From an uncultured Lachnospiraceae bacterium (lineage in GTDB: Bacteria; Bacillota; Clostridia; Lachnospirales; Lachnospiraceae): 20,459 bases of DNA. The DNA lies in the NCBI GenBank assembly GCA_934338765.1, contig CAKRHL010000020.1, forward strand, positions 1-20,459, written 5' to 3'. Below the pieces are notes generated by a model. That model was not told where the DNA came from. It did not search any database and saw only the letters and a program-made list of their open reading frames with translations. Shown here in pieces: positions 7,469 through 15,660 of this stretch (positions are counted from its first letter, which is position 1; every line of letters begins with the position of its first letter). A program made the translations under genes and the position numbers.

Positions 7469-8548
7469 ATGGATGGTGAAGTTCGTCAGGAGGTTGCGAA
7501 ACAGCTGGTAAAGGGATATCTGGTGCATATGCTGGTCTATATTGTTGTGGTACTGGCTTTTCTCGGCATAGCCTATCGCTGGTGCGGCAGTCAGGTATGG
7601 TATCCGTGGGACGAGCTGTATCCGCTGGTGCATTGGCTTCATATCAATGTGGTTCCGGTTTTTCTGTGCGTACTTTTGGTGGGCTGTGTTGCCATAACAT
7701 GTGTGCATTTCTACCAGATGGCACGGCTGTTGGAGCTTGTGACAAATGCGGTGGATGATCTGTATGCCAATCGGATCAACAGTGTAAAGCTTCCATCTTC
7801 CCTGCAGGAGGTGGAGCGGAAGCTCAATCAGATCATGGTGGGGATCCGTGCCAGCCAGCAGGAGGCGAAGGATGCCGAACAGCGCAAAAACGATATGATC
7901 ATCTATATGGCACATGATCTGAAAACGCCGCTGACTTCGGTGATCGGATATCTGACCCTGCTAAAGGATGAGCCGGAAATCTCACAGGAGCTTCGCCAGA
8001 AGTATCTGGATATCGCCTGGAATAAGGCAGGACGTCTGGAGGATCTTGTCAACGAGTTTTTTGAGCTTACCCGGATGAATTTTGCCCATATGACATTAAA
8101 CTGTAATATGGTTAATATGACGATGATGGTGGAGCAGTTCATGTATGAGTTTAAGCCCCTTCTGGCAGAGAAGGGCATGGATTATGAGCTGGAAGCAGAG
8201 CCGGAGATCATGGTGTACTGCGATATTGAGAAGATGCAGAGAGTGTTTGACAATCTGCTGAAAAATGCGATCAATTATGGATATCCGGATAGTATGATCC
8301 ATGTGTATCTGGACAAAAACGGGGAACAGGGAATGAAGCTGATTGTCCAAAATCACGGACAGACCATTCCGGCAGAAAAGCTCAGCTATCTTTTTGAACA
8401 GTTCTTCCGGCTGGACAGCTCCAGAGATTCCGCAACCGGAGGCACCGGATTGGGACTGGCGATCGCTAAGCAGATCGTGGAACTTCATGGCGGCAGGATT
8501 TCCTGCGAGAGCTCCAATGAGACGATTGTTTTTATTGTGGAATTATAA
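7469..8548 (+). CDS. sensor histidine kinase, VanS-like
   Basis: This is a 359-aa membrane kinase. Its N-terminus has two helices, about residues 19-40 and 60-82, enclosing a short tryptophan-rich external loop of about 20 residues (RWCGSQVWYPWDELYPL). A HAMP-like linker leads to the H-box YMAHDLKTPLTSVIGYL (His149), very like VanS. The catalytic domain shows N-box NLLKNAINYG, G1 NHGQTI (an Asn in place of the usual Asp), F-box LFEQFFRLD and G2 GGTGLGLAIAK. It should phosphorylate the regulator at 6707. Small external size suggests sensing at the membrane surface. The signal is unknown, and VanS similarity does not show that it detects a glycopeptide. The stop codon is part of the terminator stem. 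Confidence 0.92.
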   Translation: MDGEVRQEVAKQLVKGYLVHMLVYIVVVLAFLGIAYRWCGSQVWYPWDELYPLVHWLHINVVPVFLCVLLVGCVAITCVHFYQMARLLELVTNAVDDLYANRINSVKLPSSLQEVERKLNQIMVGIRASQQEAKDAEQRKNDMIIYMAHDLKTPLTSVIGYLTLLKDEPEISQELRQKYLDIAWNKAGRLEDLVNEFFELTRMNFAHMTLNCNMVNMTMMVEQFMYEFKPLLAEKGMDYELEAEPEIMVYCDIEKMQRVFDNLLKNAINYGYPDSMIHVYLDKNGEQGMKLIVQNHGQTIPAEKLSYLFEQFFRLDSSRDSATGGTGLGLAIAKQIVELHGGRISCESSNETIVFIVEL

Positions 8549-8576
8549 AGGGACACGAACCGACGTGTCCCTTTTA
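8547..8576 (+). terminator. intrinsic terminator after the VanRS-like operon
   Basis: AAAGGGACACG (8547-8557) pairs perfectly with CGTGTCCCTTT (8564-8574) around the loop AACCGA. A short T-rich tail follows. The left arm overlaps the kinase stop codon. This cleanly separates the sensor operon from the arabinose block. Confidence 0.85.
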
Positions 8577-8655
8577 TGGGATAGGTGCAAAAATTTTTGA
8601 TCAATACATTAGAGAATTTTTGTGCCGGATAAAAAACGGAGGCATACATCGACAC

Positions 8656-9762
8656 ATGGAAGATCAGAATGGAAAACAGTTAAAGTATGTACAGTTAATG
8701 GCAGATCTGAAGGAAAAGATACTGTCCGGCGAGATCCAGCCTGGAGAGAAGATTCCCTCCGAAAACATTCTTGCGGCGAAGTATCAGGTGAGCCGTCAGA
8801 CGGTGCGCAAGGCCATTGCCATTATGGAAAATGAAGGCTATGTTTACGCGGAGCATGGAAGAGGGACTTTTTGTACGGAGCTGGTGCGTCATAAGCATGA
8901 ATCGGGAAATATTGCGGTAGTTACCACATATCTGTCCGACTATATTTTTCCCCAGGTAATCCGGGGGATTGATAAGGTTCTGACCAGGGAGGGTTACAGT
9001 ATCATTCTCAAAAACACAAGAAATTCCCGGACCCAGGAGATTCGTTGTCTTCAGGAGCTTTTGCAAAAGGATATTGACGGCGTGATCATTGAACCCAGCA
9101 AAAGCCAGATTTACTGCAAGCATACGGAGCTGTTTGCAAAGTTTCGGGAGTTTCAGATTCCCTGTGTATTTATTCAGGGGTGTTATGAACAGATGAAGCA
9201 GCAGCCGCAGGTGCTGATGGACGACTGCAGGGGTGGGTATCTGATCACCGGATACCTGATCGGGCTTGGTCATCGAAATATTATCGGGGTATTTAAGGCG
9301 GATGATACCCAGGGACAGAATCGTCATAAGGGGTATGCAAAGGCACTCAGCGAGGCGGGGATCGCCTATGATCCGGAGAAGGTGATCTGGTTTCACACGG
9401 AGGACCGGACCGTGCATCCATATGAAAAGATCTGTCAGATGGTCCGGGAGTCTGCCGCCATGGATGGGATTGTCTGTTATAATGACCAGATTGCGTGGGA
9501 GGTGATCCGGGCATTACAGGACAGCGGTGTGCGTGTGCCGGAGGATGTGTCGGTATGTGGATATGATAATTCATCAATATCAATGTCCGGCAATCTGCGG
9601 CTTACCACCATTGCACATCCACAGGAGAGGCTGGGAGCAATGGCGGCAGAGCTGTTGCTGCGGTTGATCCATGGCGAAGAAAACGGGGAGAAGGACCGGA
9701 TTATGATCGAGCCGGAGCTGGTAGAGGGAAACTCGTGTAAAGATAGAAAAAACAACTTGTAA
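8656..9762 (+). CDS. araR: AraR-like transcriptional repressor (GntR DNA-binding + LacI-type sensor domain)
   Basis: This is a 368-aa protein. The N-terminal GntR winged helix (about residues 5-75) has the family motifs GEKIPSENILAAKYQVSRQT and EGYVYAEHGRGTF. A periplasmic-binding-protein-like LacI-type domain fills the rest (start IAVVTTYLSDYIFPQVIRGI; late motifs DGIVCYNDQIAWE and SVCGYDNSSIS). This GntR+LacI fusion at about 360-385 aa is the AraR architecture known from Bacillus subtilis and Clostridium, where L-arabinose relieves DNA binding. The kinase and epimerase genes downstream support the call. GGAGG at 8638-8642 lies 13 bases before ATG 8656. In-frame TTG 8620 is upstream of that site and rejected. 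Candidate operators lie at 9752-9781, 9801-9816 and 15611-15632. The effector is inferred. Confidence 0.87.
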   Translation: MEDQNGKQLKYVQLMADLKEKILSGEIQPGEKIPSENILAAKYQVSRQTVRKAIAIMENEGYVYAEHGRGTFCTELVRHKHESGNIAVVTTYLSDYIFPQVIRGIDKVLTREGYSIILKNTRNSRTQEIRCLQELLQKDIDGVIIEPSKSQIYCKHTELFAKFREFQIPCVFIQGCYEQMKQQPQVLMDDCRGGYLITGYLIGLGHRNIIGVFKADDTQGQNRHKGYAKALSEAGIAYDPEKVIWFHTEDRTVHPYEKICQMVRESAAMDGIVCYNDQIAWEVIRALQDSGVRVPEDVSVCGYDNSSISMSGNLRLTTIAHPQERLGAMAAELLLRLIHGEENGEKDRIMIEPELVEGNSCKDRKNNL

Positions 9763-9818
9763 ATACGAGTGTACAAGTTGTATGATAAAGATAGAATAAA
9801 ATTGTATGTGCTTACGAA
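9752..9818 (+). promoter_or_regulatory. kinase promoter with two candidate AraR operators
   Basis: ACAACTTGTA (9752-9761) and TACAAGTTGT (9772-9781) are perfect 10-bp inverted arms with a 10-base spacer, starting inside the last codons of the repressor gene. A -10-like TAGAAT is at 9792-9797, with no good -35, so the inverted repeat would cover the -35 region. A second site, ATTGTATGTGCTTACGAA (9801-9818), follows just after the -10. Its reverse strand matches the site in front of the importer genes, with one base inserted. Two operators flanking one promoter recall the B. subtilis araABD promoter, whose AraR boxes also use TTGTAC/GTACAA halves. The inverted repeat could alternatively end the repressor transcript, but it has no T-tract. 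Confidence 0.55.
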
Positions 9819-9895
9819 AAAATAGGATATGTATTGGAGAAAGGTTGTGCTCGTGGGATTGAGTCTGCGGGCTGGGAAAGGAAGGTATCATTACG

Positions 9896-11482
9896 ATGAA
9901 TGCGAAAGAAAGTATTGTGAACGGAAAAGCAGCACTTGGTATTGAGTTTGGCTCCACCAGGATCAAGGCAGTGCTTGTAGATGAAAATTGTGAAGCGCTG
10001 GCGGTGGGTTCCTATCAGTGGGAGAATCAACTGGTGGATGGAGTCTGGACCTACAGTCTGGAGGCGATCCATACGGGACTGCAGGCATGTTATAAGGCGT
10101 TGGCAGAGAAGGTGCAGGAGCAGTACGGAGTGCCCCTTCAGAAGCTGGCTTCTCTGGGAATCAGTGCCATGATGCATGGCTATATGGCATTTAATGAGAA
10201 TGACGAGTTGCTGGTACCATTTCGTACTTGGCGCAATACCATGACTGAGGAGGCGGCTGCAAAGCTGACCCGGGAGTTTCAGGTGAATGTGCCGGAGCGG
10301 TACAGTATTTCCCATCTGTATCAGGCCGTTTTAAAGAAGGAGTCTCACGTAAAGGATATTACATTTTTTACGACCCTTGCGGGCTATATTCACTGGCAGC
10401 TTACCGGGGAAAAGGTACTGGGCGTGGGAGATGCCTCCGGAATGTTTCCGATTGACTGCAGCACAAAGGATTATGATCAGGAAAAGCTGGCGAAGTTCGA
10501 CAAGCTGGTAGAAGAATATCATTTCCCATGGACTTTAAAGGATATTTTGCCGAAGTCACTCACGGCAGGGGAGAAGGCAGGCGTCCTGACGGAGGCCGGT
10601 GCAAAAATGCTTGATCCTACCGGGATGCTGGAGGCAGGTGTGCCAATGTGTCCGCCGGAGGGCGATGCCGGTACCGGTATGGTAGCAACCAACAGCGTGA
10701 AGGTGCGTACCGGAAATGTATCGGCAGGAACCTCTGTTTTTGCCATGATCGTTATGGAAAAGGCACTGGAAAAGCTTCACACAGAGATTGATCTGGTGAC
10801 GACGCCGGCAGGGGATCTGGTGGCTATGGTGCACTGCAATAACTGTACCTCTGATATCAATACATGGGTGAACCTGTTCAAGGAATTTGCAGAGACCATG
10901 GGAATGAAGGTCGATATGAATGAGCTTTACGGCACACTTTTCAGGAAAGCACTGGAGGGAGAACCGGACTGCGGAGGTCTTCTTTCTTATAATTATTTCT
11001 CAGGAGAGAGTATTACAGGCTTTGATGAGGGACGGCCGTTATTTGTACGTCACGCAAATGATAAGGTCAGCCTTGCTAATTTTATGAGGGTTCATCTTTT
11101 CACGGCCCTTGGCGCATTGAAAAACGGACTGGACATTCTGCTGAAGGAGGAGAAGGTGCCTGTGGATAAGATTTATGGACATGGTGGATTCTTCACCGTG
11201 CCGGGTGCCGGACAGAAGATTATGGCAGCAGCGATGAATACGCCGGTGTCCGTGATGGATACGGCAAGCGAGGGTGGTGCCTGGGGTATTGCGGTGCTGG
11301 CACAGTATCTGGTGGCAGGAGACGGAAAGGATCTGGCAGATTATCTGGATCAGGAGGTGTTTGCCGGACAGACGGGAACTACGTTGGAGCCGGATGCCGC
11401 AGATGTGAAGGGCTTTGATGATTTCCTGGTACGCTACAATAAGGGACTTGCCATTGAGCGTGCCGCAGTAGAGAGTATATAA
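9896..11482 (+). CDS. araK: FGGY-family carbohydrate kinase, probable AraK-type L-ribulokinase
   Basis: This is a 528-aa cytoplasmic sugar kinase. The first actin-like domain opens with the phosphate loop [16 protein letters not shown] (about residues 15-30), followed by the sugar-side segment [13 protein letters not shown]. The central [11 protein letters not shown] carries the probable catalytic Asp, and [11 protein letters not shown] the second phosphate motif. The C-terminal nucleotide lobe holds [13 protein letters not shown] and [12 protein letters not shown]. It does not read as classical AraB or as XylB, and fits the larger FGGY branch to which the Clostridium acetobutylicum non-orthologous ribulokinase AraK belongs. 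Position between an AraR-like repressor and AraD supports L-ribulose as substrate: ATP + L-ribulose to L-ribulose-5-phosphate. AAAGGAAGG (9877-9885) precedes ATG 9896. Another pentulose or hexulose substrate is possible. Confidence 0.8.
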   Translation: MNAKESIVNGKAALGIEFGSTRIKAVLVDENCEALAVGSYQWENQLVDGVWTYSLEAIHTGLQACYKALAEKVQEQYGVPLQKLASLGISAMMHGYMAFNENDELLVPFRTWRNTMTEEAAAKLTREFQVNVPERYSISHLYQAVLKKESHVKDITFFTTLAGYIHWQLTGEKVLGVGDASGMFPIDCSTKDYDQEKLAKFDKLVEEYHFPWTLKDILPKSLTAGEKAGVLTEAGAKMLDPTGMLEAGVPMCPPEGDAGTGMVATNSVKVRTGNVSAGTSVFAMIVMEKALEKLHTEIDLVTTPAGDLVAMVHCNNCTSDINTWVNLFKEFAETMGMKVDMNELYGTLFRKALEGEPDCGGLLSYNYFSGESITGFDEGRPLFVRHANDKVSLANFMRVHLFTALGALKNGLDILLKEEKVPVDKIYGHGGFFTVPGAGQKIMAAAMNTPVSVMDTASEGGAWGIAVLAQYLVAGDGKDLADYLDQEVFAGQTGTTLEPDAADVKGFDDFLVRYNKGLAIERAAVESI

Positions 11483-11539
11483 AGCGGATCACAGCCTGAT
11501 TATCTGAGATATGGGATAATATATAGCAGAAAATCTATG

Positions 11540-11557
11540 TGTACGAAATATGGTACA
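11540..11557 (+). promoter_or_regulatory. inverted repeat upstream of araD
   Basis: TGTAC (11540-11544) and GTACA (11553-11557) flank an eight-base spacer in the 97-bp gap before araD. The half-site resembles the TTGTA/TACAA halves of the other candidate AraR sites. A further internal site is possible, but the arms are short and may be chance. Confidence 0.3.
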
Positions 11558-11579
11558 GAAGAAAGGAGCATGGATAAAT

Positions 11580-12272
11580 ATGTTAGAAGCATTAAAACAG
11601 CAGGTTTACGAGGCAAATATGGAGCTGCCGAAGCGGGGGCTGATCACATACACATGGGGAAATGTGAGTGGTATTGACAGAGAAAGCGGTTATTTTGTTA
11701 TTAAGCCAAGCGGCGTTGATTATGATAAGCTGACACCGGAGGATATGGTGGTAATGGATCTGGAGGGCAATAAGATCGAGGGAAAATATAAGCCGTCCTC
11801 TGACACACCGACTCATCTGGAGCTTTACAAAAAATATCCGGAGATCGGCGGCGTGGTACATACCCATTCGCCGGAGGCAACCTCATGGGCACAGGCAGGC
11901 CGGTCGATTCCATTATACGGAACCACTCATGCCGATTATTTCTTCGGGGAGATTCCATGTGCCAGAAGTCTGACACCGGAGGAGATTGATGCAGCCTATG
12001 AACAGAATACGGGACTGGTGATCATTGAAACCTTCGAGGAACGGGGACTGAATCCGATGCATACACCGGGGGTTCTGTGCAAGAATCACGGACCTTTCAC
12101 ATGGGGAAAGGATGCCGCCGAAGCAGTACATAACGCAGTAGTTCTGGAGGAGGTTGCTAAAATGGCAACCAAGACGGAGCTGATCAATCCGAAGGTGCAG
12201 CCGGCACCGGACTGTATCCGGGATAAGCATTTTTATCGCAAGCACGGTGCAAACGCATATTATGGTCAATGA
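11580..12272 (+). CDS. araD: L-ribulose-5-phosphate 4-epimerase
   Basis: This is a 230-aa class II aldolase-fold enzyme, matching the usual length of AraD (about 231). It interconverts L-ribulose-5-phosphate and D-xylulose-5-phosphate, the last step of bacterial L-arabinose entry into the pentose phosphate pathway. Visible features are the substrate loops TWGNVSGID and [11 protein letters not shown], the [11 protein letters not shown] segment with Asp75, zinc ligands His94 and His96 ([16 protein letters not shown]) and His170 ([10 protein letters not shown]), and the C-terminal Tyr of AYYGQ. The start is ATG 11580, with AGGAG at 11564-11568. The overlapping ATG at 11570 is out of frame. Its neighbour upstream is the kinase, with a 97-bp gap. 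UlaF/SgbE (L-ascorbate pathway) are close relatives, but AraR context favours arabinose. Confidence 0.93.
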   Translation: MLEALKQQVYEANMELPKRGLITYTWGNVSGIDRESGYFVIKPSGVDYDKLTPEDMVVMDLEGNKIEGKYKPSSDTPTHLELYKKYPEIGGVVHTHSPEATSWAQAGRSIPLYGTTHADYFFGEIPCARSLTPEEIDAAYEQNTGLVIIETFEERGLNPMHTPGVLCKNHGPFTWGKDAAEAVHNAVVLEEVAKMATKTELINPKVQPAPDCIRDKHFYRKHGANAYYGQ

Positions 12273-12310
12273 TAAAAATTAAAGATTTAGATCAATATAG
12301 ATGATGCCGG

Positions 12311-12366
12311 GGTCAGAAGCGGATAGCAATTTGTATGTAAACATACATTGTTATCTGCTTTTGACT
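12311..12366 (+). terminator. long-stem intrinsic terminator after araD, containing a perfect palindrome
   Basis: AAGCGGATAGCAA (12317-12329) plus TGTATGT (12332-12338) pair with ACATACA (12341-12347) and TTGTTATCTGCTT (12348-12360). Two G-U wobbles and a two-base bulge interrupt an otherwise continuous stem of about 20 bp, with a minimal loop. A TTTT tail ends at 12362, and outer GTC/GAC bases may lengthen it. The tip, TGTATGT-AA-ACATACA, is itself palindromic and shares TTGTATGT with the candidate AraR site at 9801, so the element could double as a protein-binding site. Confidence 0.75.
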
Positions 12367-12397
12367 CTTGCATTATATAGATATTTTACTATTGATT

Positions 12398-12406
12398 TGA
12401 TACAAT
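12398..12406 (+). promoter_or_regulatory. candidate extended -10 promoter for the YesN/YesM-like genes
   Basis: TGATACAAT (12398-12406) matches an extended -10 (TGn followed by TACAAT). No convincing -35 lies 16-18 bp upstream, which extended -10 promoters tolerate. It sits about 50 bp before the regulator start and downstream of the araD terminator, so the two-component genes probably have their own transcript. Confidence 0.4.
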
Positions 12407-12458
12407 AGGACATAAGAGAGAGAATCGAAACCGGTTCCGTAAGAAATGGGGAGCGTGT

Positions 12459-14096
12459 ATGTATAAGGTATTTTTGATCGAGGATGAGATTGTGATCCGG
12501 GAAGCACTGGAACGGATGATTCCATGGAATGAATATGGCTTTGAACTGGTGGGTAAGGCGAAGGACGGAGAGATCGCACTTCCTATGATCCGCAAAATGA
12601 AGCCGGATGTGCTGATCACGGATATCAAGATGCCGTTTATGGACGGACTTACGTTAAGCGGTATTGTAAAGAAGGAAATTCCGGAGATCCGCATTGTTAT
12701 TGTCAGTGGTTATGATGATTTTGAATATGCCAGAAAAGCCATTGCCCTGGGTGTCGACGATTATTTATTAAAGCCGATCGCCAAAGCGGATTTTGTCCGT
12801 GTTCTGCAGAAGATCCAGAAGGACTTCGAGGAAAAGGGAAAGCAGCAGGATTATTATGAGAAATTTGAACAGGAAATCAAAAAATATGAGAATCACTCCC
12901 GGCGTGATTTTTTTGAACTGCTGGTGACAAAACACGCAGATCTGCCGGAGATTTATGACAGGGCAGAAAAGCTTTCCATTGACATTATGGCGGAAAGCTA
13001 TAATCTGGTATTTTTCTCGCTGGCGGAAAGCCGGGATACGGATACGATCGATCAGGAATATTCCCAAAGGGCGGCAGATGTACAGAAGCAGATCGATGAC
13101 ACGCTGCAAAAGGAGAAAAATCTATATATGTTCCGGAATCAGACCTTCAGCTATGTGCTGCTTTTGACCGGGGATGTGGAAAATATACAGGCACATACGG
13201 AGCACTGTGTAAAACTGCTTCGGGATATTCTGGAAAAGGACCAGAGCGGGCTGGAGTGGATCGTTTGTGCATCAAAGCCGGTGGAACGTCTCAGTCAGAT
13301 GCCGGACTGCTATAAGGAGGGTATGCAGCTTTTTGCATATCGCTATTTTGGATATTCTCATGTGGTATCCCAGGATATGGTGCCTATGCGCGAAAGTCAA
13401 TCCCGGGATAATGAGATCAAGGATCTGGTCAGCGTGGACAGTAATGTTGTGAATCCGTCAATCTTTCAGAACTTTCTCTGTAACGGTCTGGAAAATGAAG
13501 TTGCCGGTTTTGTAGAAAATTATCTTCAGATGGTAGGAGAGTCCGCATTGAAATCAAAAATGTTTCGCCAGTACATTCTTTTGAACATTCATTTTTGTAT
13601 TGTATCCTTTTTGCAGAAGCTGGGATATGAAAAGGATGTGGTGGATCATTCGCTATTGGAAGCTTCCGGTATGGGGAAGCCGCTGGATCATGATAAAATT
13701 GCGGCAAGCATATCCGGTGCCTTAAAACAGGCAATTCAGCTGCGGGAAGAGAAAAGTAAAGGAAAATACCAGAATGTTTTGCAAAATGCCGTTCAATATA
13801 TGGAAGAAAATTTTGCAGACGAAAATCTTACATTAAATACGGTGGCATGTGTGGCAAATGTCAGCGCAAATCATTTCAGTGCCATGTTTAGTCAAAAAAT
13901 GGGACAGACCTTTATTGAATATCTGACGGGTCTGCGGATGAACCGTGCGAAGGAGCTTTTGCGCTGCACGGATAAACGATCTGGAGAAATTGCACTGGAG
14001 GTAGGATACAAGGATTCTCATTATTTCAGCTTTTTGTTCAAAAAAACACAGGGATGTACACCGAGTGAATATCGTAATCAGGGGGCAGTTTCGTGA
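12459..14096 (+). CDS. YesN-like response regulator with AraC-type DNA-binding domain
   Basis: This is a 545-aa transcription factor. The receiver domain (residues 1-120) has the acidic residues of FLIEDE, phospho-acceptor Asp55 in VLITDIKMP and Lys in YLLKPIAK. A long central region of about 300 residues contains coiled-coil-like stretches. The C-terminal AraC/XylS domain (about residues 445-540) has the two-helix-turn-helix pattern around LTLNTVACVANVSANHFSAM and GEIALEVGYKDSHYFSFLFK. This is the usual layout of YesN regulators that control carbohydrate ABC importers. GGGGAG (12448-12453) sits five bases before ATG 12459. Its stop overlaps the kinase start (GTGA), so the pair is coupled. 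The likely target is the importer promoter at about 15602, where repeated AACTTTT-GCATAA elements lie upstream. Confidence 0.92.
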   Translation: MYKVFLIEDEIVIREALERMIPWNEYGFELVGKAKDGEIALPMIRKMKPDVLITDIKMPFMDGLTLSGIVKKEIPEIRIVIVSGYDDFEYARKAIALGVDDYLLKPIAKADFVRVLQKIQKDFEEKGKQQDYYEKFEQEIKKYENHSRRDFFELLVTKHADLPEIYDRAEKLSIDIMAESYNLVFFSLAESRDTDTIDQEYSQRAADVQKQIDDTLQKEKNLYMFRNQTFSYVLLLTGDVENIQAHTEHCVKLLRDILEKDQSGLEWIVCASKPVERLSQMPDCYKEGMQLFAYRYFGYSHVVSQDMVPMRESQSRDNEIKDLVSVDSNVVNPSIFQNFLCNGLENEVAGFVENYLQMVGESALKSKMFRQYILLNIHFCIVSFLQKLGYEKDVVDHSLLEASGMGKPLDHDKIAASISGALKQAIQLREEKSKGKYQNVLQNAVQYMEENFADENLTLNTVACVANVSANHFSAMFSQKMGQTFIEYLTGLRMNRAKELLRCTDKRSGEIALEVGYKDSHYFSFLFKKTQGCTPSEYRNQGAVS

Positions 14097-15538
14097 AAAA
14101 GAGAAAGACAAAATATGAGGAATTAAACATAAATCAAAAAATACAATATCTGATCAGGAGCCTTGCACTGCCATTGCTGTTTTGTATTTTGCTGCTGGTG
14201 GCTTCTATGTGCATTTCCATCGGAAATTATTCTACGATCACCCATAATATGAACCTCAGCAGTGAGTTCAGTCTAAGTTTCAAGGAAAATATGGATCTGA
14301 AAATGTATCATTATTGTGTGGGAAGTGCAGAACAGAAAACCCTGCCTTTGAAGGATGTGAATCGTGCGATCCGGTTGGCGGAAAAGCTGGAAAAAACGAC
14401 GGTACGAAAGGAAAGCCGCAGAGCCATCGAGCTTGTGATCACAGATTGTAAAAATCTGAAAAAGCGAATGCGTGCCATTGCGGAAACGAAAGGGTATGAT
14501 TCCAGACAGGTACAGCTCACCTATAATGTATATGTGCTTACGGAGCTGACACAGAAAGCGATGGGGGACTATATTTATTATGAGGCGGGATATCTGAAAG
14601 AGGTGGAAAATGATATGTTTGCCCGGATTCTTGCCGTGGGGATCATTCTGGGAATATTTGTGTTTGTAATCGTTGCATTGGTGGTAAAAAAATCCTTCCG
14701 GCTTGCCGGGGAGATTACAGATCCCATAGGTGGTGTCAGCGATAATGTCCGAAAAGTTGGACACGGAGATTTTGACATCACACCGGTGGAAACAAATGTG
14801 ATCGAGGTAAAGGAACTGGACCGCGGCATTTTGAAAATGGCGGGGCGCATCCAGACTCTTCTGGAAAATGTGAAGGAGGAGGAACGCAAGCAGCATATGA
14901 TCCAGCTGGAGCTCCTTCAGGCACAGATAAACCCTCATTTTTTATATAATACGCTGGATACGATCGTATGGATGGTGGAGGCAGATATGCATGACGAGGC
15001 GATCGAGATGCTGACTCATTTGTCCGTCTTTTTCCGGACTGTTTTATCCAAGGGGGAGGACGTGATCACACTGCATGATGAAGTGCTGCATACGAAAAGC
15101 TATCTGGAGATACAGCAGATCCGTTATAGTGATATTCTTGATTATACCATCGAGCTGCCGCAGGACATGGAAGAGATCCGTCTGCCAAAGATGACATTGC
15201 AGCCGCTGGTGGAAAATGCGCTGTATCATGGAGTAAAGGAAAAAAGAGGAAAGAGCAGCATCTGGATCACTTTTGAGGATGCGGGCAGGGATATCGTCAT
15301 TCAGGTGAAGGATGATGGAATCGGTATGACAGAGGATCGTCTGCGTGAGGTACAGGAGGGACTTAAGAACAACCAGAGCGTAGGCTTTGGAATGTCTGCA
15401 GTCGAGGGGCGTCTGAAGCTATATTATGGAGAGGAATATGGTCTTGATATTTGTTCAAAATATCAGGAGGGTACTGTCATTCGTGTTAATATTCCGAAAA
15501 AATTTAACTTTTCGCATAAAAAAACAAACAAGATATAA
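14093..15538 (+). CDS. YesM-like sensor histidine kinase
   Basis: This 481-aa membrane kinase pairs with the regulator just upstream. TM1 lies at about residues 20-44, an external domain of about 130 residues follows, and TM2 is at about 175-199. A HAMP linker (about 200-255) leads to the His_kinase domain of the LytS/YesM type with LLQAQINPHFLYNTLD (His282). The catalytic domain shows N-box LQPLVENALYHGVKEK, G1 VKDDGIGM and a late GFGMSAVEGRLKLYYG. The mostly helical external domain is smaller than the dCache domains of many YesM kinases. It may sense the sugar through a binding protein or directly; this cannot be told from sequence. The start is GTG 14093, with AGGGGG at 14080-14085. The gene sits directly before the importer operon. 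Confidence 0.92.
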   Translation: MKKRKTKYEELNINQKIQYLIRSLALPLLFCILLLVASMCISIGNYSTITHNMNLSSEFSLSFKENMDLKMYHYCVGSAEQKTLPLKDVNRAIRLAEKLEKTTVRKESRRAIELVITDCKNLKKRMRAIAETKGYDSRQVQLTYNVYVLTELTQKAMGDYIYYEAGYLKEVENDMFARILAVGIILGIFVFVIVALVVKKSFRLAGEITDPIGGVSDNVRKVGHGDFDITPVETNVIEVKELDRGILKMAGRIQTLLENVKEEERKQHMIQLELLQAQINPHFLYNTLDTIVWMVEADMHDEAIEMLTHLSVFFRTVLSKGEDVITLHDEVLHTKSYLEIQQIRYSDILDYTIELPQDMEEIRLPKMTLQPLVENALYHGVKEKRGKSSIWITFEDAGRDIVIQVKDDGIGMTEDRLREVQEGLKNNQSVGFGMSAVEGRLKLYYGEEYGLDICSKYQEGTVIRVNIPKKFNFSHKKTNKI

Positions 15539-15570
15539 TAATTTGATAAAATATTAAACTTTTTGCATAA
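15506..15570 (+). repeat. direct repeats upstream of the importer promoter, candidate YesN sites
   Basis: AACTTTTCGCATAA (15506-15519) and AACTTTTTGCATAA (15557-15570) differ at one base and are 51 bp apart, close to five helical turns. The first lies inside the last codons of the kinase gene. The second ends 31 bp before the -10 of the importer promoter, where an activator would sit. AraC-type DNA-binding domains recognise tandem direct repeats, so YesN is the natural candidate. CATAA/TTATG (15566-15581) also forms a short inverted repeat. Confidence 0.45.
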
Positions 15571-15601
15571 GTATCTTTATGGTAAAAAATAGAAAAAAAT
15601 C

Positions 15602-15632
15602 TATAATAATACTTGTAAGCGACATACAAACT
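15602..15632 (+). promoter_or_regulatory. importer promoter with AraR-like operator
   Basis: A perfect -10 TATAAT lies at 15602-15607, but the -35 position reads ATGGTA, so the promoter should need an activator. Immediately downstream, over the expected start point, is TTGTA-N7-TACAA (15613-15629). GTAAGCGACATACAA there matches the minus strand of the kinase-promoter site (GTAAGCACATACAA) except for one inserted G. The layout suggests activation from upstream and repression at the start site. Its left half, TGTAAGCG, also resembles half of a CcpA cre box, but the right half does not fit. Confidence 0.5.
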
Positions 15633-15660
15633 CAAATTGGAGATAGAGGAGGAAAACGAT

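Noticed and set aside
6845..7915. 356-aa open frame on the minus strand
   Set aside because: It lies antisense to the conserved response regulator and kinase, is rich in His/Ile/Leu typical of mirrored coding sequence, and has no recognisable domain.
8587..8621. AAAAATT/AATTTTT inverted repeat upstream of the AraR-like gene
   Set aside because: It is a low-complexity A/T arm pair with a 19-base spacer and does not resemble the TTGTA/TACAA sites; likely chance.
11499..11518. ATTATC/GATAAT hairpin after the kinase gene as a terminator
   Set aside because: A six-base AT-rich stem with a ten-base loop and no T-tract is too weak, and araD is expected to be co-transcribed.
15614..15629. CcpA cre box at the importer promoter
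   Set aside because: Only the left half (TGTAAGCG) matches; the right half departs at several conserved positions, and the match with the kinase-promoter site is better explained by AraR.
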